DNA of 48,974 nt from the NCBI GenBank assembly GCA_009602725.1, contig WELB01000251.1:1-48974 (forward strand), given 5' to 3'. This document shows, piece by piece, positions 1-12,482 of this stretch. Both the position numbers and the translations under genes were made by a program. The notes beneath the pieces were generated by a model. The model was not told the DNA's origin and made no database searches. It saw only the letters and a program-made list of their open reading frames with translations. How positions within the stretch are numbered: the stretch's first letter is position 1; each line of letters opens with the position of its first letter. The stretch comes from Spirogloea muscicola. Lineage: Eukaryota; Streptophyta; Zygnematophyceae; Spirogloeales; Spirogloeaceae.

Positions 1-435
1 CGCGCCGCGTTGGCTCGCGCGCGCAGCCGAGCCGCCGGTCAGGCAGAGCAACGCGGCGGCGGCGGCGGTGGAAGCGCAGGCGGCCCGGATTCGGTCGCCA
101 CAGAAGACGAGGCGGCTGCGGCCGCACGCCTGGGCGTCCATCTCTACGCCGCTGCTATCGGCTTCCCTGTGCCTCCTCCAGTGGCCCCGGCCTTTACCAC
201 GCGTTTACCGCTGCACCGTCGTGACTGCGCCTGCTGGCCTTGGCGGTGGCCTCCGCTCGTTCGCCTGGGCCCGGAGCTGCTCTTGCGGACGGACATCGGA
301 CACTGCGCGGCCGTCTCAGAGCCACGGCACGGCGTCATCGCGCTCATAGGACCCCGACGTCACCTCCGGGCACCCTCAGCCTCCTCGGGTTGAGGTCGCA
401 GTCGGCCAACGCTCGCTGGCCCCCCAGGCAGCGCT

Positions 436-3400
436 ATGGGGACGTGTGCTTCCTTAGCCATGCCGCACGTCACCTGCGAGGCATTGACGAACGCTTCGAT
501 CTCAAGCCCACCGTCGAGCAGGAGACACTCTCCGGGAAAAGCTATCAAGCGGAGTACCTTTGGTCACAAGCCCAGCAAAGGTTTCCAGGTCACTTGGTCC
601 CCTGCTACAAGGACGGAGGGCTGGCCAGCTCGGCGGGCACCAAGCGAAGGACAAACGATCAGGGCGTCTGTTGACTCTGCCGTGAGCGAGGCCAGTGCTC
701 CAAGCCAGCTCCTCCAGGGGGATAGCTTCTACTCGTGGTTGCCTGAGTACAGTTGGTCCGACTTCAGCATCGCGCAGCACGTGAGCATCGGATTGTCAGG
801 GCGGGTAAGAAGGGCATGCTAAGCTCTTTCTCCTCTTCCAGAGCCTCAGAGTGTCCAGGGGCAGCTGGACTATCATGTGCCTTGAATGGAAAAGCATCAG
901 CTGCTTTGCTTACATGGCCTCTTACAATCTGCAAAAGTTGGCTACGATGCAGAGCGACGAGCTCCTCTATGAGGGCATGGTCACAAAGCCCACCAGGTAA
1001 TTGCAGACTGCAGAAGGATAAGTGCATGTTGCCAAGCATCACCGGTCTTTTAGGGTGATCACTGCCGATGTTATCCTGCCCACGGCTCCTGCCTCTAGGA
1101 GTTGAAGAAGCACAAGAGAGCCAGTGCTGAAGCTTGCTTCCACTTGCGACAGTATGTTGCATGGGTCGCGTGTGGTCCTCCGCTTGCTGTCTGGAAAGCG
1201 GGCAGTCCGGTGGGGTGAACGAGCACTTCAGGTGCAGTACTTGCTACCGCTCCAACAGCCAAGTGGGACTTAGTGATCATGTATAGGCTGTGCACTCTAC
1301 TCAAGCTCACAGTCTTGGCATTGTGAGTCAGTAGAAGGATAACTAAATACAGTAGAAGGATACCAACAGCTTCTGCCACTCCGCTGTGCTGTGTACTTCA
1401 GGGAAGGCCGAGTGGCGCCAGTCTGACCAGTCAAGCGCCTCCTGTGCCTCTTGCTAGCACTCTGCTTTGCACATATTCACACTATTTCTGGTCCTTCTCG
1501 TATCTTCAACAGGTCTTGCCCAGGCTTGCCAAAGAGGAAGACAATTGGCGGCACCCTTACACTGTCCAGGTCCACGGCGTCATACGCTCAAGTAGGAGTG
1601 CTGACTGCAATCTTGGCGAGCCAACACTCACTCTCATTCATGGGGTGAGAAAAGCTACATGCAAGAATAGTAAGTCCTCAGTAGCTTGTCAGAGGTTGCT
1701 TGCTGAATTTGCCGCCTGTGAGCATCACCTGCCAGCTCTTGCAGCTACTTATGTTGTCAGCTGTTGACCACGCGTCTGATTGCCAGCTCTGTGCTGGTAT
1801 CAGTACTATGGCAGGTTGTCGCTGCAGCAGTGGCTGCTCTCACAGGATTGGTTGCGAGCTTTGGAGTCTCGCCTGGCCCTAGGCAAGGAGGCAGCCAGAC
1901 GGATTGGAGACGAACGTACAGGTGGCGATGCAGTGTCACGTCAACTCCGTGTTGTGCGTATGGTCCTGAGGGATGTGCTTATTGCGGTGAGAGCATAATG
2001 CTGCAGGTTCTTGCGTGGATGCATAATGGACTTGATTTGGACCAAGCACAGTATTGTGGTCAGTCTCTGTCTGCACGACCATTGATTGAAGGCCACATTG
2101 CAGAAATCCCTGTCTTAGACGTGAGGTTGCTTCCATATCATGTAGGTAAACTACGTTCACAGCCGGGGTATGGCTCATCTGGATCTCCGTCTGCAGAACT
2201 TGCAGATCAGCTCTCATGACCGCCATGTCAAGGTTCACGCATGAGAAAGCTTCCCCTTCTCCTTCTAACGCCTCTCACAAGCGAATACCTCGTCTTAGCA
2301 ATGTTCAGAGCTTAAGTACACAATCCTAAGACACGTGCTTCTTGCAAGTCAGTAAAGCCTTCATGGAAGATACGGTGCCCTTCTGTGCTGCATGTGACCT
2401 GAGTACTTTGACTTAGGCTCCTTGCCCTCATGTCTGGTGCTCAGGTAGGTCTTCTAGGGAAGACCGTGGACTTTCCAGGTAGCCTGAATGGAGACAGCTC
2501 TACTCGGAGAAACATGATTGCGTACGATATCAGGTGAGAGTAAGCAGTATAAGGTGGCTCCCGGTCTTTTCACCATGTGCTAGCCCTTCATTAGGAGCTT
2601 ATGGCTGTCAAGCACGGCCCTGCATAACAGGTGCATCGGGTTTATCATGGCACGACTAATTCTTCGCGAACTCAACGACCCAGACAATCTTGCGCTCTTC
2701 CGGAGCTTTTTACAGCAGGTATACCACAGTGACTTATTCACTGGGTGGTCTCTCAGCTATTCAATCTCGCTGAGCAACGTGTAGCGGAAGGCACTTGAGA
2801 AGCACTTGAGACATTGTGTAAATACTACAGTCATAGACTGTTCAGTTGTCATCAAACATTAGAGGTGCTTCTCTCCTTGCTGTATATCAGATCAGAATAG
2901 TCAGAGTGGAAGAAACTTCATTCTGCACAGGGAAGTGCCCACCCTCAGTCCTGCTAAGATATGCTGAGCTTTTACACCTTGAATCTAGCAACACAGCTTG
3001 CTCAGTTGACGTTGGTAATAACGCTCAGGGCCATGATCCAACAAGCCTGCGGGAGTTTGTAAGGCCCATGCTGCGCAAGGAGTCCTTCTGGAGTACTGGC
3101 GTGAGGTTACTCGACAAAGGGGGAGGTGCTGGGTGGCACCTCCTTTCATCACTTCTCTCAACCAATGTGGACGACAGAATCAGGTGAAGCCCATTTCAGA
3201 AGAGAATGCTTGTTATGAGGTAAAGGCTTCAGACACCCTGCTGTAGTCCGCAGCTTTGTAGTTGGGCAAATTTGTTATGTGTGCCTACTACATTAGGGAG
3301 GTTCAAGGAGTGTGAATTGTGCAACCTGACAGGTCCCTGCATCATTCTGTGTTCACAGTCCAATTCGATGACCTTGGAATTTTAGGATTACTTAAGTTTC

Positions 3401-5084
3401 TCAGAGGTTAAATGGCTGATTGGGACATCAAATATGCTGCTTTCCATTCCAGAGTAGTCGAACTCTACCTGGACTCCATGAGGTTCGAAATTTATTTACA
3501 CAATAGTGGCGCTCTCTTCCCCTATCCTCTCGTTGATGAGTCAAGATCCAGTCCAAACACAGGATCCTCCAGGAGACCTTCCGTAACAGTGACATGTCTC
3601 TCCCTCTTTTGCTTCAGCTGTCCCAATGCCCTTCGGCACCCATTCCTTTGTGGTCCACGGTGGAAGGTTGAGCAGTCTGTGCAATTCGTGCAATGGGGAT
3701 TGGGGTCAGCGGCTGTTCGCATAGTGGAGGAGTTTGTATACCTTCCACATCAGGTATGGCACTTCCCATCAGACGGAGAATGTGAAGGCCATGTAGATCA
3801 TTCTGGGGCTTGACCTTCTTGCTGGTGGTTTCTGAGCAGTTGCCTTGCATGCTTTCAGTGTAATATCTGAACGCATATGCTCATGGGAGACCCTCTACAT
3901 AAATATTGAGCAGCTCTGTTATGCTTGCACTTTTTTCCCAGCTTAGAAGAGTTGTCCTGTAAGTAAAATTTCTTATAAGAATGAAAATCGTTTCTGTTTT
4001 TATGTGCTGAGATGAAGATTTTCGTAGCTTGACCTGACTTTTGGGCTTCTCATCCCTACGCAGAGGCGGAGGTTACTTCAGCTCATTGAGGCCCTAGAGC
4101 TCATGGATACCATCACCCAGCCAGCAGTAAGAGTGTGCCTCCACCTTGCAGTTGTCTACACAAGGTCTCAGAGTATAATACTGAGCTCTGACAGTGCTCC
4201 AATCATATGCCAATGCAGAACTTTACACATCTAATGAGGTGAAGCTTGTGACTTTCACAGGATTGGGGTAAGATGGTTCCAGGAAGATGGCGCTACCTTT
4301 ACCAGACTGGGCGTCAGATTGGGTTGACAAGCCGACAAGTAAATTAAGCTGTGCGATGGCCAATTCTGCAGATATGTGCAGGCTGTGTCTATCAAGGCTT
4401 TAGGTCCATGCAAGTGGCTTAGTACCTGATCACAGCAATGATTGTTTGACAGTAGTATTATGACACTGCCAGTGACAGCACATCCTTGTGCACGATGGTC
4501 TCTGTGACCGCGGCCTGATGTTAGCACTGCTATTTAGCGGCTTCCGTGAGCAGCCTTGCCGTTTCCTATTGTGCCAGGCCACCCCGGCAGTGAGGATCCA
4601 AGACCTGTATGCAACCTTCAACCGCCTGGGTGATGGGTCGGATGCCGAGGTTGGCCTCTCTGTAGTGGTCACGTTTGTCGTCATGCCGGAGCACGGGGAC
4701 TGGCCTCTGGACAAGAGCGGCTGCAAGGGCAGCCTCACGATCTGCTGCAAGCAGGTGTCAGCCAGGCCTGGGGACCTGCTCACGCCGCAGAAGGGCATAG
4801 AGAGCGCACCCGGAGACGACCACTGGGAGGAGCCGGACTGGCACCGTCACGGGCTGCTGCGCCTGCAAGCGCAGGACGTGGGCATGAACATGCGGCTGGA
4901 CTATCGGGGCTCCGACGCTGCGCTGCCGCAGCGCGTCCTCCGCGAGGTGCGCCTGCAGATCCCCCGGGAGCTCTTTGACGTCTCCGGCCTCGTCTGCTGC
5001 ACCCACCTCAGCGGCCGCCTGCTGGTCCTCCGCAGCGCTTCCGGTGCCGCCCTGCTGCTGACGAGATCCTGTACCATTGCTTAG
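436..5084 (+). CDS. Probable protein kinase-fibrillin (PAP14/FBN11-like) protein, multi-exon
   Basis: Supported exons: ..804, 938-996, 1513-1591, 1828-1986, possibly 2007 onward, then 3618-3753, 4064-4126, 4261-4338 and 4578-5084; phases agree within each run. The 3618-3753 exon reads like the end of a kinase C-lobe (HPFLCGPRW, then QWGLGSAAVRIVEEFVY). It joins RRRLLQLIEALELMD and GRWRYLYQTGRQIG, which look like the start of a PAP/fibrillin domain, and a 168-residue last exon ending at TAG. Early exons carry SDFSIAQHVSIGLSGR, LLYEGMVTKPT and RQLRVVRMVLRDVLIA, which fit the nucleotide loop and the helix before the catalytic loop. I could not find the catalytic HRD exon (about 2.0-3.6 kb), nor the true start; 436 is only the first ATG of the first open frame. 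Known family: plant FBN11/PAP14 fuses a kinase to a fibrillin domain in plastids. The kinase assignment is weaker than the C-terminal one. It converges on lumazine synthase. Confidence 0.5.
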
Positions 5085-6015
5085 GACCCCCATACAATAG
5101 CTCCTGCTGAGTACCTCCGTTCACAAGGCCATGTAGTGCTTCAAGATTAAACATGGTGTACCTTGTCCAAGCTTCAGCATTGCAACCATGACGTCAAGCA
5201 CCATGTATGCCGCTCTAGGTGCGGGTGTACAGAGCCAACGATCATACGTGGGCTGATAGACATGTGCTTAGGCTTCACAGCTAGTAGGCGTCTCAAGTGG
5301 CTCACACACGTTTGCTTTAGCACAGTCTGGCCGGGCAACATGTGTCCATTTTAATTGCTTAATAAACTTCAAGGAAATTGGGACATCGCTCGCTGTGGCT
5401 GCTGATTCCCTGCGAGAAGGAATGGACGACCGACACAAGCTCCACTGATGCAACTCTCAATGCAGACTTAGAAGCATATACAGAGCTGAGATCAGCCGAC
5501 TGTCTGACTGTCGCTTTCTTTGGCTGCTGCGATCGTCATTGTAATTGTGCTGTGGCTCGCCGACCTTAGATATGCAGTGCTGCATCTTATGCATGCTCTG
5601 CTCTGATTTAGGCAAGGTTCTGTCAGTCAGGCTCCTAGCTAGATCGACAGCAGTGTAGCCATCCTGCAGATGGATATACTGCAAGTTCATGACAAAGCAG
5701 TAAGTAAAGGCAGCAACTTAACAAGCTTCAACAGCAGCTAGTCATGCCACCTCCACTTGCAGCTCTCAAAACCATCCAATACATTTGGTTGCATCCCCCT
5801 ATCGATGCCGTGGCTACAGAGGCCCCTGGCGAGTGCCAAGAAGTTTGTGAGATTTGGGGGCCAAGTAGTTTGCACGATAAGGGGAACCTACATTCATACA
5901 TACCTACATGTAGGTATGGATGAACGTAGGACTTTTCTGCAATTCTCTATCATCTACTGAGAAGGTAGATGAAAACGGAAGGCAGTTGTTCCTCATAAAA
6001 GGAGAACTTACAAAA
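5085..6015. other. Intergenic spacer between convergent genes
   Basis: No coding signal seen. It holds the 3' flanks of two convergent genes and a 20-bp perfect palindrome at 5899-5918 (extended by imperfect pairing on both sides) that may form a hairpin near the lumazine synthase 3' end. Confidence 0.5.
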
Positions 6016-8140
6016 TCATCTAATCACATTTATAGGTTTCAGCGTGGCGTAATCTCGTTGAGGAGGTGTGGAAGTCATGCCAGCGGCTCTGAGCTTGGCC
6101 ATCAAGTTGCCCATCTCGATCTGCCAGGACAAAGATGCCAGGTAAGGAACCCCTCATTCTAAGACACCGCACTACTCCGAGTATGGTGATGGTATCTTCA
6201 ATGGTCATAAGAGTGGGGCATGATCTGCAAAAGGCTACATTGTGTGCGTGGCTAATTGAAAGTCAGGATGACATTCATAGAATGAGAGCAAGACAGTATG
6301 GGCACTCTAGGCGCAATCGCAGCAGTCAAGGCCTAGACTGTTCAACACTTACTGCTGTGACTGCAGCCTCGGCACCCTTGTTGCCGGCCTTTCCACCGGC
6401 CCTATCAATGGCCTGCAGGGTAGCACGACCAAATCAAAGGCCTCAAGGACCGAAGTGTACTGGTTGAAATGACATTCGAGAGTCTATCTATAAGCTCGTC
6501 AACCAATCTGCAACTAGAGGACCTAGCCATAAACCTGCATTGCACAAATGGCATCTGAGAAAGGGCCGATACCTGCTCCATGGTATCGCAGGTGAGGACG
6601 CCAAAGATGCACGGAACGCCTGCCACAGGGCCGCAATGAGATGCCGCCTAAGGTGCCACGCTCGACTCACCATGCTGACTTCCTGCAAAGCTTCTATCTC
6701 GACCAGGTGTGAGCCGGCCCTTAGCCAAGTTTGCTAGGCAGAGGACCCCACTCATCCCACTTCATCGACTTTACCACCATTAAGGGCAGGAATCTTGCTC
6801 CTGAAGGTGCTTCTTGGGTCCAGCACGTAACACATGCAGAAGATGACCTCTAAGCAAGCACAAACACTGCAGCTCCTCTTGGCCTTCAAACTAAGCAGCG
6901 CCCTTGAGCTCACCTGTCTTCAGGCTGGCGCTCAGGACGCCTACGGAGGCGCCGTTGGCGACCGCGTCATAGTGCGTCGTGGCGCCGCGTATCTGTCAAG
7001 ACGTCATCGAGCTCAGGCCTCAACTTTGCTCCATCTTGACACGTTTCATGCCCTTGTCAAAGACTGCTTGATGCTCAGCGAGCGGACGCTGCAGGAGCTC
7101 ACCACAGCGCCGAGGCAGAGCACCGCGTCAAACTTGTGCGACTCCGCCACCGCCTGTGCCACGACTGGGATCTCGAAGCTTCCGGGCACCCAAATCACCT
7201 GACCACCCGGCCTCTGCGAGCGAGCTGTCAACGCCCGCAGTTCTTGTTGGGTTGGAGAGCAACTCCAGGCACAGATGCGATCTCTTTAGCTCTGTTAATA
7301 TTTATATTTGACATGGTTATTTACTTTATGTCATTCTGACAACACTATTAGTACCAATCTGTCTTTTAGTAGGGTGACACTTTGCCCATTCCCATTGTGC
7401 AACCGCGCACGCCCAGCTGAGTGCACGGCATTGCAGTGGCGCCAGCCGCTGGCCAGGACGCAGTCGGCGGCGGCCTCTTAGAACCCTGAGAGTCGAACCT
7501 CAATCCCAAATTGGCAAGTCTTATCCTACCTCCACGGCGCCGGGGTCGACGCCATGGCGCGCGAACGCCTCCAGCGCCCCTGCAAGCAGCGGCCTCGTGA
7601 CGAACTCATTGAAGCGGCCGACGACCTGCAGAGGCGCGGTGCGACAGATATCGAACCTGTGGCCTTCTGTTCCCAAACCCAGATGCGCTACCGAGCTGCG
7701 CTACACCTTGCCTTGCTATCTTGTCATCTTGCTGCAACCATTTGCTAATAATTTATTTGATTAGTCTTTAGGGAGCTGCCTCCCCTCGTCGGTCGCGGCC
7801 CGCTGGTCGCGGCGGTGGGCACGTTGCACCACAACGGCGCGCTCGGCGGCGGGGGGCTACTGACCACTGCGAGCTTGAGAGCGTCGCCGGCGAGGCTGCC
7901 CATTATGCCCTCGCCCGCCGCGGCGCGGGCGGCGACGAGGACCGGAGCTCGCCGGCGGCCATGGGCGGCCGCGCGATGCGGCGGCGGCGGCAGGGGCGNT
8001 GCGCCGTGGCCGCCGGGCGACGGCGGCTGCGGGGGGGTTCTGCTTAAACCCCAAACCCCTGGCCAAGGTTCCGGACCGGCGCCTCGCGAAGCTCCCAACC
8101 AGCTCACCCCCAATACAACCCAAACCTGAAAGGTACCCAA
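6016..8140 (-). CDS. RIBH: 6,7-dimethyl-8-ribityllumazine synthase (riboflavin biosynthesis), plastid-targeted
   Basis: Seven exons on the minus strand: 8140-7865, 7625-7530, 7198-7103, 6992-6914, 6619-6573, 6412-6353, 6120-6016. All joins are GT-AG and in phase, giving about 252 residues. The enzyme condenses 5-amino-6-ribitylaminouracil with dihydroxybutanone phosphate to lumazine, the precursor of riboflavin. Landmarks in order: [19 protein letters not shown] (first strand, split by intron 1), [38 protein letters not shown] with the catalytic His, [16 protein letters not shown], and [15 protein letters not shown] near the end. The first about 80 residues are Ala/Pro/Arg-rich and probably a plastid transit peptide; they contain one N at 7999, so their sequence and the start ATG are uncertain. 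TGTAA, the chlorophyte polyadenylation signal, lies a few bases after the TGA stop. Very sure of the family. Confidence 0.94.
7999..7999. other. Single unresolved base in exon 1 of lumazine synthase
   Basis: One N inside the GC-rich transit-peptide exon. Similar single Ns sit in other first exons (16670, 23250, 33366). They may stand for more than one missing base. Confidence 0.8.
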
Positions 8141-8169
8141 ACCCTTAAGACAGACACCACCTCCCCAAC

Positions 8170-8352
8170 ACGTCCTGCCCGTTATTGATGCGTCATGCGA
8201 CGTCGTGTGTCAGCCCGATTGCAGCGTGCTCAGGCCATGCTTCGCACCAGAAAGCTGGTCTAGCCTCAGCTGGTGGCACAAGGGCTTGTCGATTGCCGTC
8301 CGGTATTCCGGCATCAGTTAGCGACCTCTAAGTGCTGACTCGTGGTTACTGA
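8170..8352 (+). pseudogene. 3' fragment of a REL-type non-LTR retrotransposon (family B)
   Basis: This stretch aligns by eye with 22,185-22,330, 40,240-40,390 and, inverted, 38,846-38,945. It ends in a decayed C-terminus: GAC CTC, an in-frame TAA, then VLTRGY and TGA (stop at 8350-8352). Homology continues past the stop into the 3' UTR (a GCGGGTCA segment and a CAGCAGGTGATGT segment, to about 8410). Only the last part of the endonuclease region remains. It lies between lumazine synthase and the aldo/keto reductase. Confidence 0.7.
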
Positions 8353-9034
8353 GCGGGTCAGCTGAGCAGCAGGTGATGTGCATCTGTCAAGGTGCTTGCG
8401 TCTGTACCAAGCCACTTAGGCCCTCCATCACTTAGTACACACACCAGTCCTTCAGCGGCTGACTCTCACGGCCACGACCGCTGGGGCCCCGGCCCCCGAC
8501 TGCTGCCTTGCCCTCCTCATTGATCTGCCACTGCATCTGACAGCCTCGTCCTGCCGGCTCACTTTTACGGGGCCAGCGTCCGCCAGGCTGCCAGCAAGGG
8601 GCTGACCACCTGATGCTGCAAGCTTTGAGGACACGCTACAGCTACCTGCTCCCCGCTCAGTCTTACTGCCGGCCTTCCAAACCTACCTACAGAAGCAAGT
8701 CGCTCTTACTACCCCGCACAAAGTTCTCGCATTTGAGCCACCACATCTTTGATAAGCCGAAGTGATATCTTAGCTGGCCCTGCCCATGTGCGGCTGTCCA
8801 TATAAGTCGAACCTGTAAGTCCATAACTGGAGGCCATCTCCCAGGCACCACCTCATGACTTCTCCACGTCTAAGCATGCACCTGCTGCAGCCGAGTCATG
8901 AATGCACACATCCACTTGCCACCCAGTCGCTCGCTCTGTGCACCTCGTTTCATCCTACATCAAGGAGCCTGAAGTGGCCTTGTGCCGTCAACCTTTGCCA
9001 TGCTACAGTCAGGCCTTTCATACTTGTGTCTGAA
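8353..9034. other. Intergenic, no gene seen
   Basis: The first about 60 bases belong to the 3' UTR of the retrotransposon fragment. The rest is the 3' flank of the minus-strand aldo/keto reductase. No coding pattern with splice support was found. Confidence 0.5.
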
Positions 9035-11435
9035 TTACAATGTGAATTTCGTCTTCGAGAATTTCAATACTGCTGCATTCTCCCCAACATGACTCATATT
9101 CCGCATACCCACCAGAGCAGTGCCGACGCCCGGCGCGCTCCGCACAAAATGCAGCGCGCACTGGGCATCGGTCACATTCTCGCCCAAAGACCGGAATGCT
9201 TGCTTATTCTTCAGCGTCAGTCCTTGTGTCAGCTGGGCCTGGCAACCGACCACCACATTGAGAAAAAGAGAAGTTACCTAGCAAGTCCTGCTTTGCTCGT
9301 AGTGCGTGTTGTGACCACATGTCAATGCAATGGTGAACATCTGCGCTGCATCTACCATACTGACGGAGGCAGACCTGCTAAGCGGACATCTGCACGGCTT
9401 CTACAATGCTGAAGGAAGCACAAAAGAAACTTTCGGAGGTTACCTGCTTGAGGGAGGCAGAGGCCACGACATAGAGACCAAGCATCCTTGCTGCAGACAA
9501 GAATGTCATGAGTTCCCCCTTCACAGGTTGCGTCGGAGTCCGCAGTGCTTCCATCATGGCTAAGTTGATGGGCAGTTGGACCACTCTAAAATTATGATCT
9601 TTCCCTCCTGCAACAAGCGTTATTGTCAGTACAGACGGAGGGATGCATTTTCTCTGACCCGCGAGCAGCTGCTGACTCCATGCCACCTAGCTGAAAGGCT
9701 TTCTTCTGCACAACTAGTTGCAGGCTTGTAGAATGTGATGCTCCTAGGCGGAGCTAAGTCCAGTGTGAGGCCATCCAGATTTGCGGGTCAGCCAGAGAGG
9801 GACTGCAAGAGGGTGGCAGGACCATGATGGATGTAAGAGAAGATGCCTTAAGCCCTGACCTGCCTTCTCAGCTGCGCTGAGCAGATCCTCCAGGGAGAGG
9901 TGCTCCCTGGCATCTGGCGCGCAACGAAACCCTTGCCACGTCGCAACGCCATAGGCGCCAATGTGGCCATCTGAGCACTCCTTCTCCAGGGTTTCAAAAG
10001 CACGCAAAATCCTCTGGTCGAACTCCTTGCGACTGACACGGCTCAGTTGTGTTTCTGGATTGTGGATGTAGAAGAGGTCAAGCGTCTGCAAACCCAGGTT
10101 CCGACGGCTCTGGCTGATCTGTCAAAGAGGGGACCAGAGAAAGACAACGTTGCTTTGTCAGATGAGTCTCGCCATCCATGCCTGCATGCCTTCACCTTCA
10201 GAATACACCAAATTGAAGGCCGCCAACTGTGTGGCAATTGTTACTTCTCATCAGGGCCTGCCTGTACCTGGTGAACAAGGTATTGAGGCGTCATGCAGTG
10301 GCAGCCTGCCACGACGTCCTCCATCGCAATCACCCCAGGCCGCACAAGTGTCTCCTCGATCCACTTTCGAGAGTTTGCTGGTCTGCCTCCGTCGTATGTG
10401 ATGAAACCTGCTTTTGTGCATACAACCAACTCTGCCCGCGAGACCTGGCCCTGGGCGAAGAGCTTCTTCAGAGCGCGTCCAATCGCCCGCTCGCTCCGCT
10501 GGAAGCGGTAGTTGGCGGCCCTGCACAGCAACGACTGCAATCTTGCTCAGTCTGGGTCTCTCAGATTGGCCTGTGCTGATATATTGGCCAACCACTTGTG
10601 TCGATTGATAAGAAGAGTGCCGTATATGAAGTCGTGGAGGTGACTGTAAGTGCAGCTGTAATGCGGCTGTGGCTTGAGTCCCCCTGTAAAAAATCTCTTA
10701 GTGTGGTCAGTCTATTGTGCCTATGAAATACAAGGGTACCTACTGAGGCTCACGTATCGAGTACATTCAAGCCGAGGCTGGCAACTGCTTCCACCGCCTC
10801 CTCATACTCAGAATCTGCTATGTCCGTCTCCGGACCCAGGTAGGTGCCCATACCGATGGAGGAGAGGTGCAGCGTGCTCATCGGCTGGCCTTTGCTTCCA
10901 ATCCTTGTTAGGAATGTGCTGTATTGGTCGCCTCCTGAGGACACAGTCAAGACATCGATCTTGACATCGTGGCTGCGAAATCCATAAGTCCTGGAAAGAT
11001 AGCGAGTAAGCAAGCAACCACATGCTCCAAGTGCGCTCGATACTTCCAATGATGCAGCTGCTCTGAACAGCAAAGAGACTGCCTGCCGTTCGCAGACATT
11101 GTCAAGGAGCTCTGCAAATTACTGGCCAGTAAAGTACAGCACTTTCCTCAGCCTCATTTTCTCAAATTCATAAATGCAGAAGTACCTTGATCGTCGAATT
11201 TCCTCACGAAAAGAGCCGTACCCTCGGCAGTCGCGCTGCCTGGGTGCAAGCGGACTTCCTCCGCCATCTGAGGCGCGGCCGCACTGGCGGTCACCGCAGC
11301 TCGCGACAGCCGCCTCTTGCGTGCTCCCGGAGGGAAGAGCTCAGGCCGGGCTTCCGGAAGCCGGCCGAGGCCGCCTCTGAGAAGCAGGCCGGGCGCGGGG
11401 CAGCCGTGCAGGCGCCCACAGGCCCAGGCCACCAT
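9035..11435 (-). CDS. Aldo/keto reductase, plastid-type, six exons
   Basis: Exons on the minus strand: 11435-11186, 10934-10754, 10520-10268, 10118-9860, 9607-9444, 9238-9035; all GT-AG and in phase, about 436 residues. The TIM-barrel NAD(P)H oxidoreductase core starts at SSIGMGTYLG. The AKR catalytic tetrad can be placed: Asp in NVLDTA, Tyr in ANYRFQRSE, Lys in VVCTKAG and His in FYIHNPE. The later barrel is HIGAYGVATWQGF, FRVVQLPINLAMMEA and CALHFVRSAPGVGTALVGM. The N-terminal about 80 residues (GARKRRLSRAAVTASAAA) look like a plastid transit peptide. The closest family I recognise is the plant/cyanobacterial AKR group carrying ANYRFQRSERAIG; its substrate is not readable from sequence. The stop TAA is embedded in TTGTAA, so it overlaps a TGTAA polyadenylation signal. 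It is head to head with the carboxypeptidase across the N gap. Confidence 0.92.
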
Positions 11436-11510
11436 CGCCCCGCCCGGAGCTCCTCAGCGCAGCCCGCGGCGGCGGAGGCGGCGGCGGCGGCTGCGGCGGC
11501 GGCTTCGGCG

Positions 11511-12482
11511 NNNNNNNNNNNNNNNNNNNNNNNNNNNNNNNNNNNNNNNNNNNNNNNNNNNNNNNNNNNNNNNNNNNNNNNNNNNNNNNNNNNNNNNNNN
11601 NNNNNNNNNNNNNNNNNNNNNNNNNNNNNNNNNNNNNNNNNNNNNNNNNNNNNNNNNNNNNNNNNNNNNNNNNNNNNNNNNNNNNNNNNNNNNNNNNNNN
11701 NNNNNNNNNNNNNNNNNNNNNNNNNNNNNNNNNNNNNNNNNNNNNNNNNNNNNNNNNNNNNNNNNNNNNNNNNNNNNNNNNNNNNNNNNNNNNNNNNNNN
11801 NNNNNNNNNNNNNNNNNNNNNNNNNNNNNNNNNNNNNNNNNNNNNNNNNNNNNNNNNNNNNNNNNNNNNNNNNNNNNNNNNNNNNNNNNNNNNNNNNNNN
11901 NNNNNNNNNNNNNNNNNNNNNNNNNNNNNNNNNNNNNNNNNNNNNNNNNNNNNNNNNNNNNNNNNNNNNNNNNNNNNNNNNNNNNNNNNNNNNNNNNNNN
12001 NNNNNNNNNNNNNNNNNNNNNNNNNNNNNNNNNNNNNNNNNNNNNNNNNNNNNNNNNNNNNNNNNNNNNNNNNNNNNNNNNNNNNNNNNNNNNNNNNNNN
12101 NNNNNNNNNNNNNNNNNNNNNNNNNNNNNNNNNNNNNNNNNNNNNNNNNNNNNNNNNNNNNNNNNNNNNNNNNNNNNNNNNNNNNNNNNNNNNNNNNNNN
12201 NNNNNNNNNNNNNNNNNNNNNNNNNNNNNNNNNNNNNNNNNNNNNNNNNNNNNNNNNNNNNNNNNNNNNNNNNNNNNNNNNNNNNNNNNNNNNNNNNNNN
12301 NNNNNNNNNNNNNNNNNNNNNNNNNNNNNNNNNNNNNNNNNNNNNNNNNNNNNNNNNNNNNNNNNNNNNNNNNNNNNNNNNNNNNNNNNNNNNNNNNNNN
12401 NNNNNNNNNNNNNNNNNNNNNNNNNNNNNNNNNNNNNNNNNNNNNNNNNNNNNNNNNNNNNNNNNNNNNNNNNNNNNNNNNN
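11511..12482. other. Assembly gap (972 N)
   Basis: A run of N between the AKR first exon and the first readable exon of the carboxypeptidase, flanked on both sides by GGC-rich sequence. It must hold the carboxypeptidase start codon and probably a shared promoter for the two divergent genes. The size may be an estimate. Confidence 0.95.

Noticed and set aside
5899-5918. 20-bp palindrome as a bacterial-type terminator
   Set aside because: This is a nuclear gene with a TGTAA signal elsewhere; the palindrome has no T-tract and may be incidental.
7470-7530. Minus-strand GGTTCGACTC, a tRNA T-arm-like sequence in a lumazine synthase intron
   Set aside because: The T-arm stem does not pair properly and no D-arm or acceptor stem could be folded, so it is not called a tRNA.
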